A stretch of DNA of 53,298 nt from a virus. Shown here one piece after another: positions 40,841 to 52,292 of the stretch. How positions within the stretch are numbered: the stretch's first letter is position 1; every line of letters starts with the position of its first letter. The DNA is taken from the IMG/VR virus record IMGVR_UViG_3300042452_001204, positions 1-53,298 of that record; one strand, 5' to 3'. The notes below the pieces were generated by a model. The model was not told the origin of the DNA, did not search any database, and saw nothing but the letters and a program-made list of their open reading frames with translations. Made by a program: the position numbers and the translations under genes.

Positions 40841-43800
40841 TTATTTTTCTCTCGGTGGTGGTGTATTCGTAAAAAATTCATATGGTATCATTTCCCATAG
40901 AAACTGACTTTTTAATATGGTGCCTTTATTTTCTATTCGATCTATTGATCCATAAAATGTTCTATACATCATCTCATTCATTAGTTGAAAAAACAATGGG
41001 GTTGTTGATGGTACTAATTTAGTATCTTCTATTTCCATACATTTCCAATAATAAATATTATTATTTAATATAGGCTGAAAAGACGAACCACTAACAGATC
41101 CCGCTTCTACTATCTCGTATGGATCCAAAATATCGCTAATTTGATTTCTTTTACCCGGTCTAAATAAACCAGTTGGACCATATCTATACACAGTACTGTA
41201 GATATCTAGTCCGCGTAATTGTCTAGGTATTTTTCTAAATTTTATTTTTAGATTATTTACATTATCTAAATTGCATACATTATATATTTTCATTGATTGA
41301 CCAGCTCTAATACCTCCCAATGTTAATAGTCCAAAACCATCAACAGATTTTTGAGGAACAGAAGCCCCTATTGTTTCTCCTGGTGGAGGCAAACTAGAAA
41401 CAAAATTACCATCATCTGGTGGCGGTGGAGAAGGATCATCCGGATCACCACCTCCTACTCCACCAGGTAAATTGCCTATATCCAACACATCAGCATCCTG
41501 AGTACTATTGGTTTTGTCTGCCTTGTTATCTTTTATTTCTAATGGGCTTAGTAATACATCATATGTTTCTATTGCTGTTACCATAATTTCTTTATAACTA
41601 TTTATGGTATCCATTCCAGCAGCATTGCCATTGATATGATAATTTCTTTTTATCGTAACTTCTTCCCATTTTATAGGTAATCCTGCTGCTGTTGCTTTTT
41701 TTTCTAAATTAGTTTTATTTTTATTAACTATATTTTCTCCAATAGTATATTTATATGTTTCATATGGCCCACTTCTAAATCCACTAGTACTACCTTTGCT
41801 GTAATTTATACCATCAGGATCATCTTCTTCGTTTTCCAATATGGATCCTCGTTTATGATTACAAATATTATTTATTGCTAATTGAGGCATTCCATATATT
41901 CCTTGTATATAATTTGCTGGTCTACAAACATATGTTATGCTTTTCAAAACTTTCGGTCTTAGCTCTTCCGCTATACTACAGCCTTGATGAGGATCCAAAT
42001 TTATCCAGTAATTATCATTATCGTATTCGTACTCTATCTGAAAAGCTAAAAGAGATAATCTATCAAAAGGTCTGAATGTTTTAATTTTAGCTAAAATTTG
42101 AGGCTTAATACCATGTCTAGTTCGTTCAAAATCTCTAGTAATAGATACAATATCTTCTTTCAATATAGTATTTTCTTTAAATGTTGTAATATCATCAACC
42201 ACAACGGATTCTAATACTGTAATAGATTCAATATTTTCACGAGCAATCTTTCCGGAGATAATAGATGTTTTATTTTTTATTGTTATTCTTGCTTTTTGAT
42301 AATCGCTAGTTTCGTTTAATAGTTTTAGAATATCATTTCTTTCTTGATAAAAAACTCTAAGAGCTAATTCAGAGATTTTTTTATTAGAGTTATATTCTGT
42401 TAAAGATTCATAGTGTCTATAAATATAGGATAAATTATAACTTTCAATGACTTTATTTGTGGCAACAATAGTATTTACGCCTATGTTTGATTCTACCTCT
42501 AAATTTACATTAGTATTTTCTAATAAATTAAGCCTTGTTATTAAATTTTGAAAAACTTCATTACTTATAGGATCTCCATTAATATCTGTCGCTTCAATTG
42601 GCGGCTTCTCTTCATAATCATTTTCTATTGATATATAACCACTAGGGTACGGAACCATCGAAGAATCTCTAAAATTATTATTTCTTATATATGTTAAATG
42701 AATATTATTAAAATCAACATTATTAAACGAAAAATATTTAGAATTACTTAATAAATTATCTAAAGTTGTTGAGTTTGCTGGATTATTTACTATATATTTA
42801 CTATTATTATCAACAACAGTAATAACATCATTCAGTTTATGGGGATAGGCTACAGAAGCACCTACATATTTTAAAGAATTAATTTGTTCACTTTGTTCTT
42901 TAGTAAAAAACATTTTATTATACAATAATCTATCTGATTTATGATTATTAAACATGTTACCAATTTTTTCAATATTATTGTACATAGGTATTTGAGATAG
43001 GATATTTTTATTTATTGTGTAAGACCCATCTCCATATGAACCATAACTATTTGTTGTATTATATACTTCCGGGTGCGGCCTATTTAATGATTCTTTTTCA
43101 AAAGCATACATGTTCACAGGATTATTCTTTAAGTCTGTAGAGGACGATAATCCAAATACTACAATTACATTATTATCAGGACTAATAAAGTCTGCTTTAT
43201 CCATATCTAATCTATCTACTTTTAATATAGTATACGGTTTTTTATCTTTATAAATTAGTGCTTTACCTAATATTTTGGTAGTATATTTTGGAGTAGTATC
43301 CGCTGGTGCAACAGGTTGATCGGGCTGTGTCGATGTGGGTGTTACGGACGGGGTTTCTCCTGTTGGTCCATCAATAAGATTAACATCTATAATTGCATCT
43401 GGAGCAATATTTTGACCACTAACTTGAACAATATCCTTAAAAGTAAATATCTCAAATGGTACAGTTCCGTCTATCATTATTAATTTTTTTTGATTAATAT
43501 CTGAATACAGATTTTTAAAAATGCTATATTCGGTATCAGGTAAATCATTATATAAAACATGATTACGTGTTATATAATCTGATTTCTCACATAATATCGA
43601 AGGTTTTTGTGCTAAAGATACCCATTTACCAGTAGTCGGAACAAAATAGAGACCATCAACACAAACATTAGAGCTATCTGTAGATGAGAATCTTACATCC
43701 ACAATATCATCCGTATGATACGATATATTATTATAAGTCAATGGGCCGCTAACAGCATTAAACTCTGTGCAGCCTATGGTTAATTCTTTGATAGACTTTT

Positions 43801-46800
43801 CCTCTAGTAAATCTTTGATATTTTCAACTACTTTAACAGAAAATCTGGATAATTCTGGCAGCGTATCCTTATTTAATCTGATATAGTTATATTTTTTATA
43901 TGGCAATATAGGACTATTAGCGTATTTAAAAATAGAGGCTTCTGCTTTATACCAAAAAATATTATCTTTTGAAAAATTAATTAGTATTTTTTCTGGACTA
44001 CCAAAAGGATATCGTTTGTAATCTTGATGATAAATATCATTAGCTATGGCTTGTCTAAAATCTTGAGCTCTTTGAGCATTAAAATAATTAACAATTTGTC
44101 CTACGGCTATAGACATAGCAATGTCGCCTCCTCCAAGACCCGCCATAATTCCTCCTAAACCACCAGCCCCACCAAGACCAACAGCTCCCGTATATGCGTA
44201 TGTTGCAGCTAAAATAGCCAGCCATGGAAATTCTACGCCAGGAATACCCTTAATATTTCCAATGAGTTCCGGATCTGATGCTTCACAAATTGTATTATCT
44301 TGAAAAAATATATTAGGAGCATTAATATTTACAAATGGCATCATATGCTTATAGTTTTTTAAGTTTGCCATAAAACCATACCCACCATACTGGGGTGGCT
44401 TACCGTACTCTATAAGAGATAATGCTTCATTATTTCCATATGAATTTAATGATGACAAGATTGGAGCCGTTGGTTTTTTAGTATCTCCAAAATGTAACAA
44501 CAGCTCCCAACTACATAATGAACTATATAAACTACTAGAATTAATTTTATTAGTAAAATCATAAATATTTGTATATAATTGAGAATTAATAGTATTATCA
44601 TTAGGCAACATATCATCATGTTCATCATATAATGTTATAGCGCAAGTAAAAAATGTGACATCGTTTTTATTAGGCCCTTTTGTTCCCTTAATCCCAGCAC
44701 CACCTCTTGGTGGACAACGCACAGTAGAATCAAACATTGGTTTACCAGCATATTTACTAAATGTATTATTGGTAATGTTAAGCTTATTAGCCGTAACCGC
44801 ATTATGATAAATATTTACTTCTTGATCACTATATCCAAATGGACAAATAGATGGTTTTATAATATCATCAGTGTTAATAATATTTTGATAATTAGCAGCA
44901 ACATATCCTGAACTATTATTATAGTTATGATCGTTTACAACATTATATTTATTGGCATGGTCAGAGAATTTTAAACTAAGATTAAAACTATGATTCTGAA
45001 TATATTCTTGATTTAAAAGATATAAGTGAGGATTCGATGTTGGTTCTTTATATGGAACAGAGATTCCAGCAACAGATGTTTTTGTAAATCTTGTATTCAT
45101 ATTAGATAAGCTATATAAATATTGAGTTAAATCAGAATTATTAATATTTATTGGATTAAGAGGCCAGTCTTGTGGAGCTGCCAAGCTATCAAAATCTGAT
45201 TGTATTGTTTGATCTATAAATATTGATCCTCCAGCAATTGGTGATTTATATCTTTCACCGCCACCAATTCTATATAGTTCATCTAGACATGGTTTAGAAT
45301 CAAATACTATACTTAAATCTTTTGTGTTAACATAGTTTAGAAAATTTAGTTTAACTTCTATATCTTTAATAGAAAAATTCAATACTCTAGGATTTCTAAA
45401 GCCTTTCCATGTTCCGGTTGGATTTGGTAAGTTTTCATAATAGTTTGCTGGTTGCTCTCCATTATCTTTAATACAATTTGGATTGGATCTTCTGGCCTTA
45501 CTCATATATTTGACTATATCTTCTGGTATAGGCCCTGGAGGATATCTTGGTCCAGAAACTGGGAAAAGATATTTAAACCTATTATTTTCTGAATCACTAA
45601 TGAAACCAAATTCATCCATGAAGGGTGAAAAATTATCGTAAGATCTAGCTTCGTATCTTTTTGGATCTCCTCCTCTTAATATTCTATATCCATGATCATA
45701 GGCTTTTCCATTTGCGCTAGGTATATCTTGATCGCCGTATTCTCTATGGATTTGATTAAGCCAAACCCAGTGAGGAGGACTATCGGATCTACACGGTGTT
45801 GTTCCGCCACATTGTATGCTTTCTTGAATCCACTGAGCGCCTTCTGCTATTCCTATCTCTATTGATGATTTAAATTGTATTGGAATAATAAAAAGATTAT
45901 TTCCGCTATATATATAGCTATCATTCTGAATATTGTTTATACTAGGGCCGCTAAAACTATAAGACTCTCTAGCTCCAACATTGAATTTTAAAACACTAGA
46001 TAGATTCTCTATGCCGCTATGTAATGGACTATCATAAGATATCCATCCGCTTTGAGGATGAAAAACACCCTTTTTAAAATCGATATATTTATCAGAATTA
46101 TCCGGTATAATATCCTCAAAACAATATTTAAAGCCCTCTGCAAAATAAGGAGGATCCAATGATGGTTTGTCAGATTTATAATTTAATGGCTTTCCTGTGA
46201 TAGCCGGAAACACAGTTCCAGGATCCGGATGATTAGGAATACTTATTCCTATATTATTAATTATTTCATTATCCCAGCCACCATATGATTTTATTTTTGG
46301 TGAAAAATCGGTACTAAAAGTCTCATTATTTTCCTTATCAAGTGCTCCACCCCAAGATCTATAATGATAAGTATTATTTTCCCATCCATCTAGAGTAGAA
46401 CCCTTTCCTCTTATCCAGTTTCCTCTTGATCCGTATAGATCTGTTGAATATAAACTAAAACAATTAGCGCATTTTGGATCAGAATGGTGTCTTATATGTT
46501 CAAGTTTTATTTTATCTAACCTATATTGAATATTAGCATCAGAAAAATATCTTAATATAATATTAGAAGATTGATCATACTTATAGGATGAGTCCGCTTT
46601 GCCATCTTTTATAGGTCCTCCATAGTAATCTTCTAAATAGTATAGCGTATTGTTAATTAATTTTTCTGGCCGACTCTTTAGAACTTTAATATCTGATGTC
46701 ATGGCTATAGGTAAAGCTAATCCTCTACCATGTATTGCTATACTATTTATAATTGGAGTATGAACTCTTAAATTTTTAGAATTTAATATAATATCATGTT

Positions 46801-49021
46801 TTTCTCTATCTATAATATATTCTATATCTGCTGGATCCGGTTTAATCGGAGGCGGAGGTTTTCCTATTCCTCCCGGCCCCGTTGACGGAAAAGAAGTTGA
46901 TATTGGTGACAAATATCGTCCTCTAACATCTTTAGGAAAAAATTGATTGGGAGTATTGTTTAGATCGGGGCTCATTAGACCAACAAGACTAGTAACATAA
47001 AATGTTTTAATCTTAACAAATGTGCCGTATGGAGTTATAATCGTGCATTTTATTTGATACCTTCCTGTAGAATATGGAGCAACATAAACTTCTGGCCCAT
47101 GAGACAATGATTCAAAGCCAACAACTTGTCCAGTATAATCTTTTATAGTTTGTTGAACCTGAGATGTATCAGAAAATAATTGTGGGCCACCTTTAGTAGA
47201 TATAGATAAAATAATATCATTAATAAATAATACTGGTGGTCCACTAACTTTTTCCCATTTACACACAAAATCTTTTCTGACTAATATATCAGAAGGATTA
47301 TTCTCATCCTCTGCTGTTTTATAAGAATCTATATCCAGAGTTTCTGGTAAAACTCTTAATAGAATTAGATCCGATAGATTACTAGTGTAGTTTAATCCTA
47401 GCACCGATCCATCTTTATATTTAAAAACGCATGTATTTGGACTATTGTCATTTTTAATGTTATTGTATTCTGGTAAACTTGGATCATTAGTAGATTTAGC
47501 AAGAACTAGGTTGATTTTATTGATTTTTTCATTATATTTAATAATTGGTCTAGCAGAATCCCATAGCATCAGGTCTGATCTGGGAATAATATTTGCTGGT
47601 ACTTTAGGATTTTGTTTAAACTTTAAACCAATTCTTGATTTTGTTTCAGCATAATTTGTATCTATACTTAGATCGCCAACCTCTATGCTTTGATTAGTAT
47701 ATAATATAGCATTTTTTACTTCGGACTTGACAATATATTCACCAAACTGATCTACTCTAACATTCGCTCCGTATTCTAATGGTTTATTAGATGTTACAAC
47801 CCCTTCTGCTCCTAGTATAAGTTTAGATCCATATTTTTGTACTAATTTTTGTTTTAATCCTACTGTGTTATATATAATATTATTATTTAAATTTCTAGTA
47901 TTATCATCATTATCGGTAGAACTTAGCTTACTGAAATATGAACTTATTTTATTAAGACATTCTATCGTAGACTGTAAATGACCAATGCCTGTTGATACAT
48001 AGTTATTATTTATGAAAATATTTACGAACTCCATTACTTCTTTAGTATATAATCTACTAATACTAAATTCATCTATAAATGGACTGGTAGCAATATATTT
48101 AGATAAATTTTTATAGCTTCTTGCTGTATGTGTTTGTCTATAAGATTCTCTTCTCTTTAGATCAAATGTTAATTTATGATATATAGCATTATATGCTTGA
48201 TATAAAGATGGCGAGCAAAAAGAACGAGGAGCAATGCCAGGAAATTGTGCCATATATTCATCAAAATTTATATAATAACTATATACATCGCCATCTGGAA
48301 TCCATAAAAGATATTTGCTTTGTCCTATAACTATGTCGCTATATGTGCTTACGCTACTTGATGTAGAAACACCCATACGATTTTCTTCAACAAAAATATC
48401 ACTATCTAAAAATAATGCATTATTACCAATAGTAGATAATTTAACATAATTATTTTTGCTGTCTCCATAATTAAATTCTATATATTCGCTATTTATAAAC
48501 TTGCTAGATGTTTTATTTGGATCGTTAGTTTCATATAGAGTTTCTTCATCAATTTTAACGAATGATCTTGATGTGTTAAAAAGCTTAACTCTTGCATTAT
48601 TTGGAAACTCAGATAATTTTTTACCAGTTTTGGACGGAACGATTCTTTTAAACCAGCACATTAGACCATGTACTGGAAAATAAGATATATTTTGTCTATT
48701 TAGAGTCCAATCTGTTGACATATATCCATTTGTTTTCCAAAAATTAAACTTTGGATTAATAATCTTTAAGAAATTTTGTATACCTAAAATATTATTTTCA
48801 TTATTATATCCTGAAACATATCCTTTATCTAACAATAGGGTGTTGTCGATAGTACTATTATCTTTAGTTATAAAAAGAGGGGTCCATACATTATCCGCAG
48901 CTTCAGTGGTGCTGATCAGATTATTTAGAATATCGTTCCTCACACTAGCAGCATTAATACTGTTTTTTTGATCTATCAAATCTTCTAAAAAGGTTTTATC
49001 GTATATAATACAATTATTCAT
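40841..49021 (-). CDS. Giant putative virion structural protein (2726 aa)
   Basis: One uninterrupted frame of 2726 codons, the longest gene here. Most of it is Asn-, Tyr- and Pro-rich beta-type sequence with no family I recognise. Visible parts: a PKD-like stretch at about residues 575-675 (WEKVSGPPVLFIN, GRYQIKCTIITPYG), a Pro-rich linker near 720, a glycine-rich hydrophobic segment at about 1585-1640 (GAVGLGGAGGLGGIMAGL), a Thr-Pro stretch near 1890 and a poly-Pro/Asp linker near 2530. No signal peptide. The composition and size fit a baseplate, tail-fibre or appendage protein. Its ATG overlaps the upstream stop (ATGA). Confidence 0.6.
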   Translation of the reverse strand: MNNCIIYDKTFLEDLIDQKNSINAASVRNDILNNLISTTEAADNVWTPLFITKDNSTIDNTLLLDKGYVSGYNNENNILGIQNFLKIINPKFNFWKTNGYMSTDWTLNRQNISYFPVHGLMCWFKRIVPSKTGKKLSEFPNNARVKLFNTSRSFVKIDEETLYETNDPNKTSSKFINSEYIEFNYGDSKNNYVKLSTIGNNALFLDSDIFVEENRMGVSTSSSVSTYSDIVIGQSKYLLWIPDGDVYSYYINFDEYMAQFPGIAPRSFCSPSLYQAYNAIYHKLTFDLKRRESYRQTHTARSYKNLSKYIATSPFIDEFSISRLYTKEVMEFVNIFINNNYVSTGIGHLQSTIECLNKISSYFSKLSSTDNDDNTRNLNNNIIYNTVGLKQKLVQKYGSKLILGAEGVVTSNKPLEYGANVRVDQFGEYIVKSEVKNAILYTNQSIEVGDLSIDTNYAETKSRIGLKFKQNPKVPANIIPRSDLMLWDSARPIIKYNEKINKINLVLAKSTNDPSLPEYNNIKNDNSPNTCVFKYKDGSVLGLNYTSNLSDLILLRVLPETLDIDSYKTAEDENNPSDILVRKDFVCKWEKVSGPPVLFINDIILSISTKGGPQLFSDTSQVQQTIKDYTGQVVGFESLSHGPEVYVAPYSTGRYQIKCTIITPYGTFVKIKTFYVTSLVGLMSPDLNNTPNQFFPKDVRGRYLSPISTSFPSTGPGGIGKPPPPIKPDPADIEYIIDREKHDIILNSKNLRVHTPIINSIAIHGRGLALPIAMTSDIKVLKSRPEKLINNTLYYLEDYYGGPIKDGKADSSYKYDQSSNIILRYFSDANIQYRLDKIKLEHIRHHSDPKCANCFSLYSTDLYGSRGNWIRGKGSTLDGWENNTYHYRSWGGALDKENNETFSTDFSPKIKSYGGWDNEIINNIGISIPNHPDPGTVFPAITGKPLNYKSDKPSLDPPYFAEGFKYCFEDIIPDNSDKYIDFKKGVFHPQSGWISYDSPLHSGIENLSSVLKFNVGARESYSFSGPSINNIQNDSYIYSGNNLFIIPIQFKSSIEIGIAEGAQWIQESIQCGGTTPCRSDSPPHWVWLNQIHREYGDQDIPSANGKAYDHGYRILRGGDPKRYEARSYDNFSPFMDEFGFISDSENNRFKYLFPVSGPRYPPGPIPEDIVKYMSKARRSNPNCIKDNGEQPANYYENLPNPTGTWKGFRNPRVLNFSIKDIEVKLNFLNYVNTKDLSIVFDSKPCLDELYRIGGGERYKSPIAGGSIFIDQTIQSDFDSLAAPQDWPLNPININNSDLTQYLYSLSNMNTRFTKTSVAGISVPYKEPTSNPHLYLLNQEYIQNHSFNLSLKFSDHANKYNVVNDHNYNNSSGYVAANYQNIINTDDIIKPSICPFGYSDQEVNIYHNAVTANKLNITNNTFSKYAGKPMFDSTVRCPPRGGAGIKGTKGPNKNDVTFFTCAITLYDEHDDMLPNDNTINSQLYTNIYDFTNKINSSSLYSSLCSWELLLHFGDTKKPTAPILSSLNSYGNNEALSLIEYGKPPQYGGYGFMANLKNYKHMMPFVNINAPNIFFQDNTICEASDPELIGNIKGIPGVEFPWLAILAATYAYTGAVGLGGAGGLGGIMAGLGGGDIAMSIAVGQIVNYFNAQRAQDFRQAIANDIYHQDYKRYPFGSPEKILINFSKDNIFWYKAEASIFKYANSPILPYKKYNYIRLNKDTLPELSRFSVKVVENIKDLLEEKSIKELTIGCTEFNAVSGPLTYNNISYHTDDIVDVRFSSTDSSNVCVDGLYFVPTTGKWVSLAQKPSILCEKSDYITRNHVLYNDLPDTEYSIFKNLYSDINQKKLIMIDGTVPFEIFTFKDIVQVSGQNIAPDAIIDVNLIDGPTGETPSVTPTSTQPDQPVAPADTTPKYTTKILGKALIYKDKKPYTILKVDRLDMDKADFISPDNNVIVVFGLSSSTDLKNNPVNMYAFEKESLNRPHPEVYNTTNSYGSYGDGSYTINKNILSQIPMYNNIEKIGNMFNNHKSDRLLYNKMFFTKEQSEQINSLKYVGASVAYPHKLNDVITVVDNNSKYIVNNPANSTTLDNLLSNSKYFSFNNVDFNNIHLTYIRNNNFRDSSMVPYPSGYISIENDYEEKPPIEATDINGDPISNEVFQNLITRLNLLENTNVNLEVESNIGVNTIVATNKVIESYNLSYIYRHYESLTEYNSNKKISELALRVFYQERNDILKLLNETSDYQKARITIKNKTSIISGKIARENIESITVLESVVVDDITTFKENTILKEDIVSITRDFERTRHGIKPQILAKIKTFRPFDRLSLLAFQIEYEYDNDNYWINLDPHQGCSIAEELRPKVLKSITYVCRPANYIQGIYGMPQLAINNICNHKRGSILENEEDDPDGINYSKGSTSGFRSGPYETYKYTIGENIVNKNKTNLEKKATAAGLPIKWEEVTIKRNYHINGNAAGMDTINSYKEIMVTAIETYDVLLSPLEIKDNKADKTNSTQDADVLDIGNLPGGVGGGDPDDPSPPPPDDGNFVSSLPPPGETIGASVPQKSVDGFGLLTLGGIRAGQSMKIYNVCNLDNVNNLKIKFRKIPRQLRGLDIYSTVYRYGPTGLFRPGKRNQISDILDPYEIVEAGSVSGSSFQPILNNNIYYWKCMEIEDTKLVPSTTPLFFQLMNEMMYRTFYGSIDRIENKGTILKSQFLWEMIPYEFFTNTPPPREK

Positions 49022-52000
49022 ACTTTAGTTGCCGATAATGTCCATTTTCCATTAATAAATATAAAAATACCTTTACTTCCAGCAGAGGCCGATAGTTCCA
49101 AAGGATTATCAAAATTTACTACAAGTAAAGGAACTGATGCTGATCTTCGTCCTTGAATATGATGCAGCCTAACGCTTGCAGAATTTCCAGACCCTATTGT
49201 TCCTATAGCCATTACTGATGGTTTGCTCAAAGGTTCATAAAATCCACTTAATCTATCGTATCTACACAACAGTTTAGTTCCTTTTGGAGCAGTATATCCT
49301 GTTTTGTCTACTACATATACTAATCTTCTATATCCATTTTGCAATGGTTCTTTATTATATTCTATATCATCTATAAATGCTCTAGTAGAATATGTGCTAT
49401 CATAATCGTCTTCTTTAATCATATCGCTTTCTAGTGTTACATAAACATTCCTATACGGACATTTATTATCTGTTTTATTTGCTAAAAATTCTTGTAAAGA
49501 GGCTTGATCTGTTTTATTAGTAACTATAAATGGTGGCAAAATTTCTTCTTTGCATCCTCCTCCACTAGCGTCCCACACTCTTCTTTGCGAATCCCATCTT
49601 AAATCTATTGGGCCAACAGGCCATAAGTCTGGTTTTTGAGCCCAATTACGATAAAAATATTTGGATTTAGTACTTTTTTTAGTCCATTTACCAGTTCCTT
49701 CGCCGATCCCTGTTCCCGAGCCAGACCATGTATATGCTTGTGTGATAATATCGCCTAAAGGAGTTATTCCATATTGTGATGATGATGGGAGTAATGCTCC
49801 GGGTGCTTCTAAATTATTTTTACCAAAATTTTTATCACCAGTTGTATCAACCAGTCTGAATCTTAAAACTAGACCATTATCATCAATATGATATGGCATA
49901 TCATGAGCGTTCGGCGCAGGATATCCTTCTGTATCAAATCCCCAAGAGTGTAGCATTAGCGGTCCTCGCAAAGCCATAAATCTTTGATTATTTAGTATAA
50001 ATACATTATCTGTTGCTTGTTTATCCATATCATATCTATAATAGTCTTTATTAATATTATCTTTTCTAATATTATTATAGAGCACAAAATTATTACCATT
50101 CGTTTGAGGATTGTCTCCTCTGCCAATAGCCATTATGGAGTGTCTACAAATATCATCTGGTAAAGCATAAGGATTCCTAAATTCGCCACTTGGTACCACT
50201 ATGGGATTTAAACTATATAAATTAACATCTGGTAATGATGTTTTTTTAGTTGGGTCTTTATCATTCTTTTTGATATCTAATTTAGCCTTGGAGCATACGG
50301 AGCATGGTATTCTTAAAGGCGTAGACAATTCTGTACCATCTAAATTATAGATTAAGGTCTCTCTAGTATTAAGACACTTAGGACATGCTAAATCATATGT
50401 AAAATTATTATAAGATAGTTTTAAGTTTTGTTCACCACCAAAAAATGTTCCACTACCACTAACCAAAGTACTTAAAGGATAGGTTCCATTTTGTTTAGTT
50501 GGATAAAAAGAAACAGGTGACAATATTCCATCAAGACTCATAGCGGATTTAGAAGAATAGTCTTCAAATAATTCTGATCCAATTTCATCTCCAGTAATAA
50601 TACCTGCCCAATGATGATTTCGTATACTATAATAAACGCCAGAATAAAAAGCTTTATTTTGATCAGTACCATATGATGCATAATCCGAATATCTTAATGA
50701 TTGTTCTCCATTATTATTTGTTATATTCCAAGCATCCGTAAATTTAACTCTATCTAAATGTTGTTGAGCTTGACTGATAATTAACTCAACCGGACTTGTG
50801 CCGTAAAATCTAGTACGTCTATCATCAACCTTGTAAGCTTCTCTTGAAGATCTTGCTTTAGCTAATATATCAAGTCTTTCTAGTAGAGCTTTATTTGATA
50901 ATCTTTTATTGATTGTGTTAATTTGTTGATTAATTTTACTAATATTATTATTTAGTGTTCTTGCTTTATCTGTTAATTCTTTATTAAATAATCCTGTTTT
51001 AGGATTATATGTTTGAAAACTATAACTAGTTTTTATACCATCGTTGGAGGTTTGAATACTAATATTACTAATAACCGGAAATCCATAATCATTAGAACTA
51101 TTAACTACTATACTAGTATATCTTAAAGTAGAATTTAGATTAGCATCATAAAATATAGAATTTTTTGAAGATATACCATATAATGTATTGTCAAAAGTAG
51201 AATTTCTATTTACTCCTAATATATTAGGATTGAATGATCCGCCTATACCAAATATTGGTGGACCAACTATTGAGACTCTTCCGTTCTCAAGAACAGACTG
51301 ATAGTTAACATCATATGCTATATTAAAATTAACAACATTTTCTAAAAATCTTATACCTCCATATTTCCATGGAACATAGTCGCTATTTTGTTCTACTTTA
51401 ATATTTCCAAATAAATTATCAGATATATTAGGATTAAGCATAATCGAAGGATCATTGGCCCATGGGCCGTAAACTCTATTGTTGCTCTTTATTGGTATGC
51501 CAGCAAAAAGTGGGGTTGCCATCCTTGGTTTAATAACATCATGTTTGGTTGCTTGATTGCTAGAGGCCCCTTTGACAACTATAAAATCTTGACTGATTAC
51601 AGGTAATCTATATTGTTCTAAATAATCTATATAAAAACGAAATTCTTGCATTTCTTCTTCTGAATATTCATATCTATTTTGATTTTTCTTTGATTTACCC
51701 TTTTCTTTTGGCTCTCTTTCTTCAGCATCGTCCGCTTCTTTCTTGGCCTGTTTAACAATACCAAGATTAGCTAATATAGCTAAATCTTCTTCGGCAACAT
51801 TAGCAATCACAGTTAATGATGGATCAGCAGTATAGCTATTACTTATGCTCATAACCTCTATACCTGGACTCTCAACAATAGCTCTACAGTCTGTAAGATT
51901 AATAGGATTAAGAAATACTAATTGCGAACATTGTGCAGAAATATATAACTTTGCTCCTGGAACAAATCGATCATAAGGATCATAGTTATTATTTTTTCTA

Positions 52001-52287
52001 ATTAAAATAAAATCTTCATCTGTTAATGTATTAATATTTACAGACGGTTGTAGTAATGGACAAAAACTATCCTCTTCATCTTCACTAACTGGTATAACTA
52101 CATTATTATCAATTCTTTGACCAGTATCTGCTGTCGATGTTTTTTCCCAAGCCTGAATCCTACTCTTATCTGCGTCACTAACTCTATCTTCCTTCAGTGC
52201 TGTTACTAATTCATCTTTAGCTTCCTGTAGTTCTTTTTCAGCTTTACTAAGTTCTTCTTTTAATTCTGCTATAGTTTGTTCTGCCAT
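49018..52287 (-). CDS. Large putative virion structural protein with zinc ribbon (1089 aa)
   Basis: A 1089-residue protein. Residues 1-50 are a coiled coil (IAELKEELSKAEKELQEAK). Residues about 430-480 form a second coiled coil (LNNNISKINQQINTINKRL). Residues about 632-668 are a zinc ribbon (CPKCLNTRETL and PCSVCSKAK). The rest is beta-rich and Asn/Ser/Tyr-rich like its downstream neighbour. An acidic/basic charged segment lies near 180-205. It probably forms part of a tail or baseplate complex with the 2726-residue protein, with which it is translationally coupled. No family was recognised. Confidence 0.6.
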   Translation of the reverse strand: MAEQTIAELKEELSKAEKELQEAKDELVTALKEDRVSDADKSRIQAWEKTSTADTGQRIDNNVVIPVSEDEEDSFCPLLQPSVNINTLTDEDFILIRKNNNYDPYDRFVPGAKLYISAQCSQLVFLNPINLTDCRAIVESPGIEVMSISNSYTADPSLTVIANVAEEDLAILANLGIVKQAKKEADDAEEREPKEKGKSKKNQNRYEYSEEEMQEFRFYIDYLEQYRLPVISQDFIVVKGASSNQATKHDVIKPRMATPLFAGIPIKSNNRVYGPWANDPSIMLNPNISDNLFGNIKVEQNSDYVPWKYGGIRFLENVVNFNIAYDVNYQSVLENGRVSIVGPPIFGIGGSFNPNILGVNRNSTFDNTLYGISSKNSIFYDANLNSTLRYTSIVVNSSNDYGFPVISNISIQTSNDGIKTSYSFQTYNPKTGLFNKELTDKARTLNNNISKINQQINTINKRLSNKALLERLDILAKARSSREAYKVDDRRTRFYGTSPVELIISQAQQHLDRVKFTDAWNITNNNGEQSLRYSDYASYGTDQNKAFYSGVYYSIRNHHWAGIITGDEIGSELFEDYSSKSAMSLDGILSPVSFYPTKQNGTYPLSTLVSGSGTFFGGEQNLKLSYNNFTYDLACPKCLNTRETLIYNLDGTELSTPLRIPCSVCSKAKLDIKKNDKDPTKKTSLPDVNLYSLNPIVVPSGEFRNPYALPDDICRHSIMAIGRGDNPQTNGNNFVLYNNIRKDNINKDYYRYDMDKQATDNVFILNNQRFMALRGPLMLHSWGFDTEGYPAPNAHDMPYHIDDNGLVLRFRLVDTTGDKNFGKNNLEAPGALLPSSSQYGITPLGDIITQAYTWSGSGTGIGEGTGKWTKKSTKSKYFYRNWAQKPDLWPVGPIDLRWDSQRRVWDASGGGCKEEILPPFIVTNKTDQASLQEFLANKTDNKCPYRNVYVTLESDMIKEDDYDSTYSTRAFIDDIEYNKEPLQNGYRRLVYVVDKTGYTAPKGTKLLCRYDRLSGFYEPLSKPSVMAIGTIGSGNSASVRLHHIQGRRSASVPLLVVNFDNPLELSASAGSKGIFIFINGKWTLSATKV

Positions 52288-52292
52288 AGTTA

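Noticed and set aside
44121-44303. Forward-strand Pro-rich frame inside the giant reverse gene
   Set aside because: It is the antisense of the glycine/alanine-rich segment and has no start signal.
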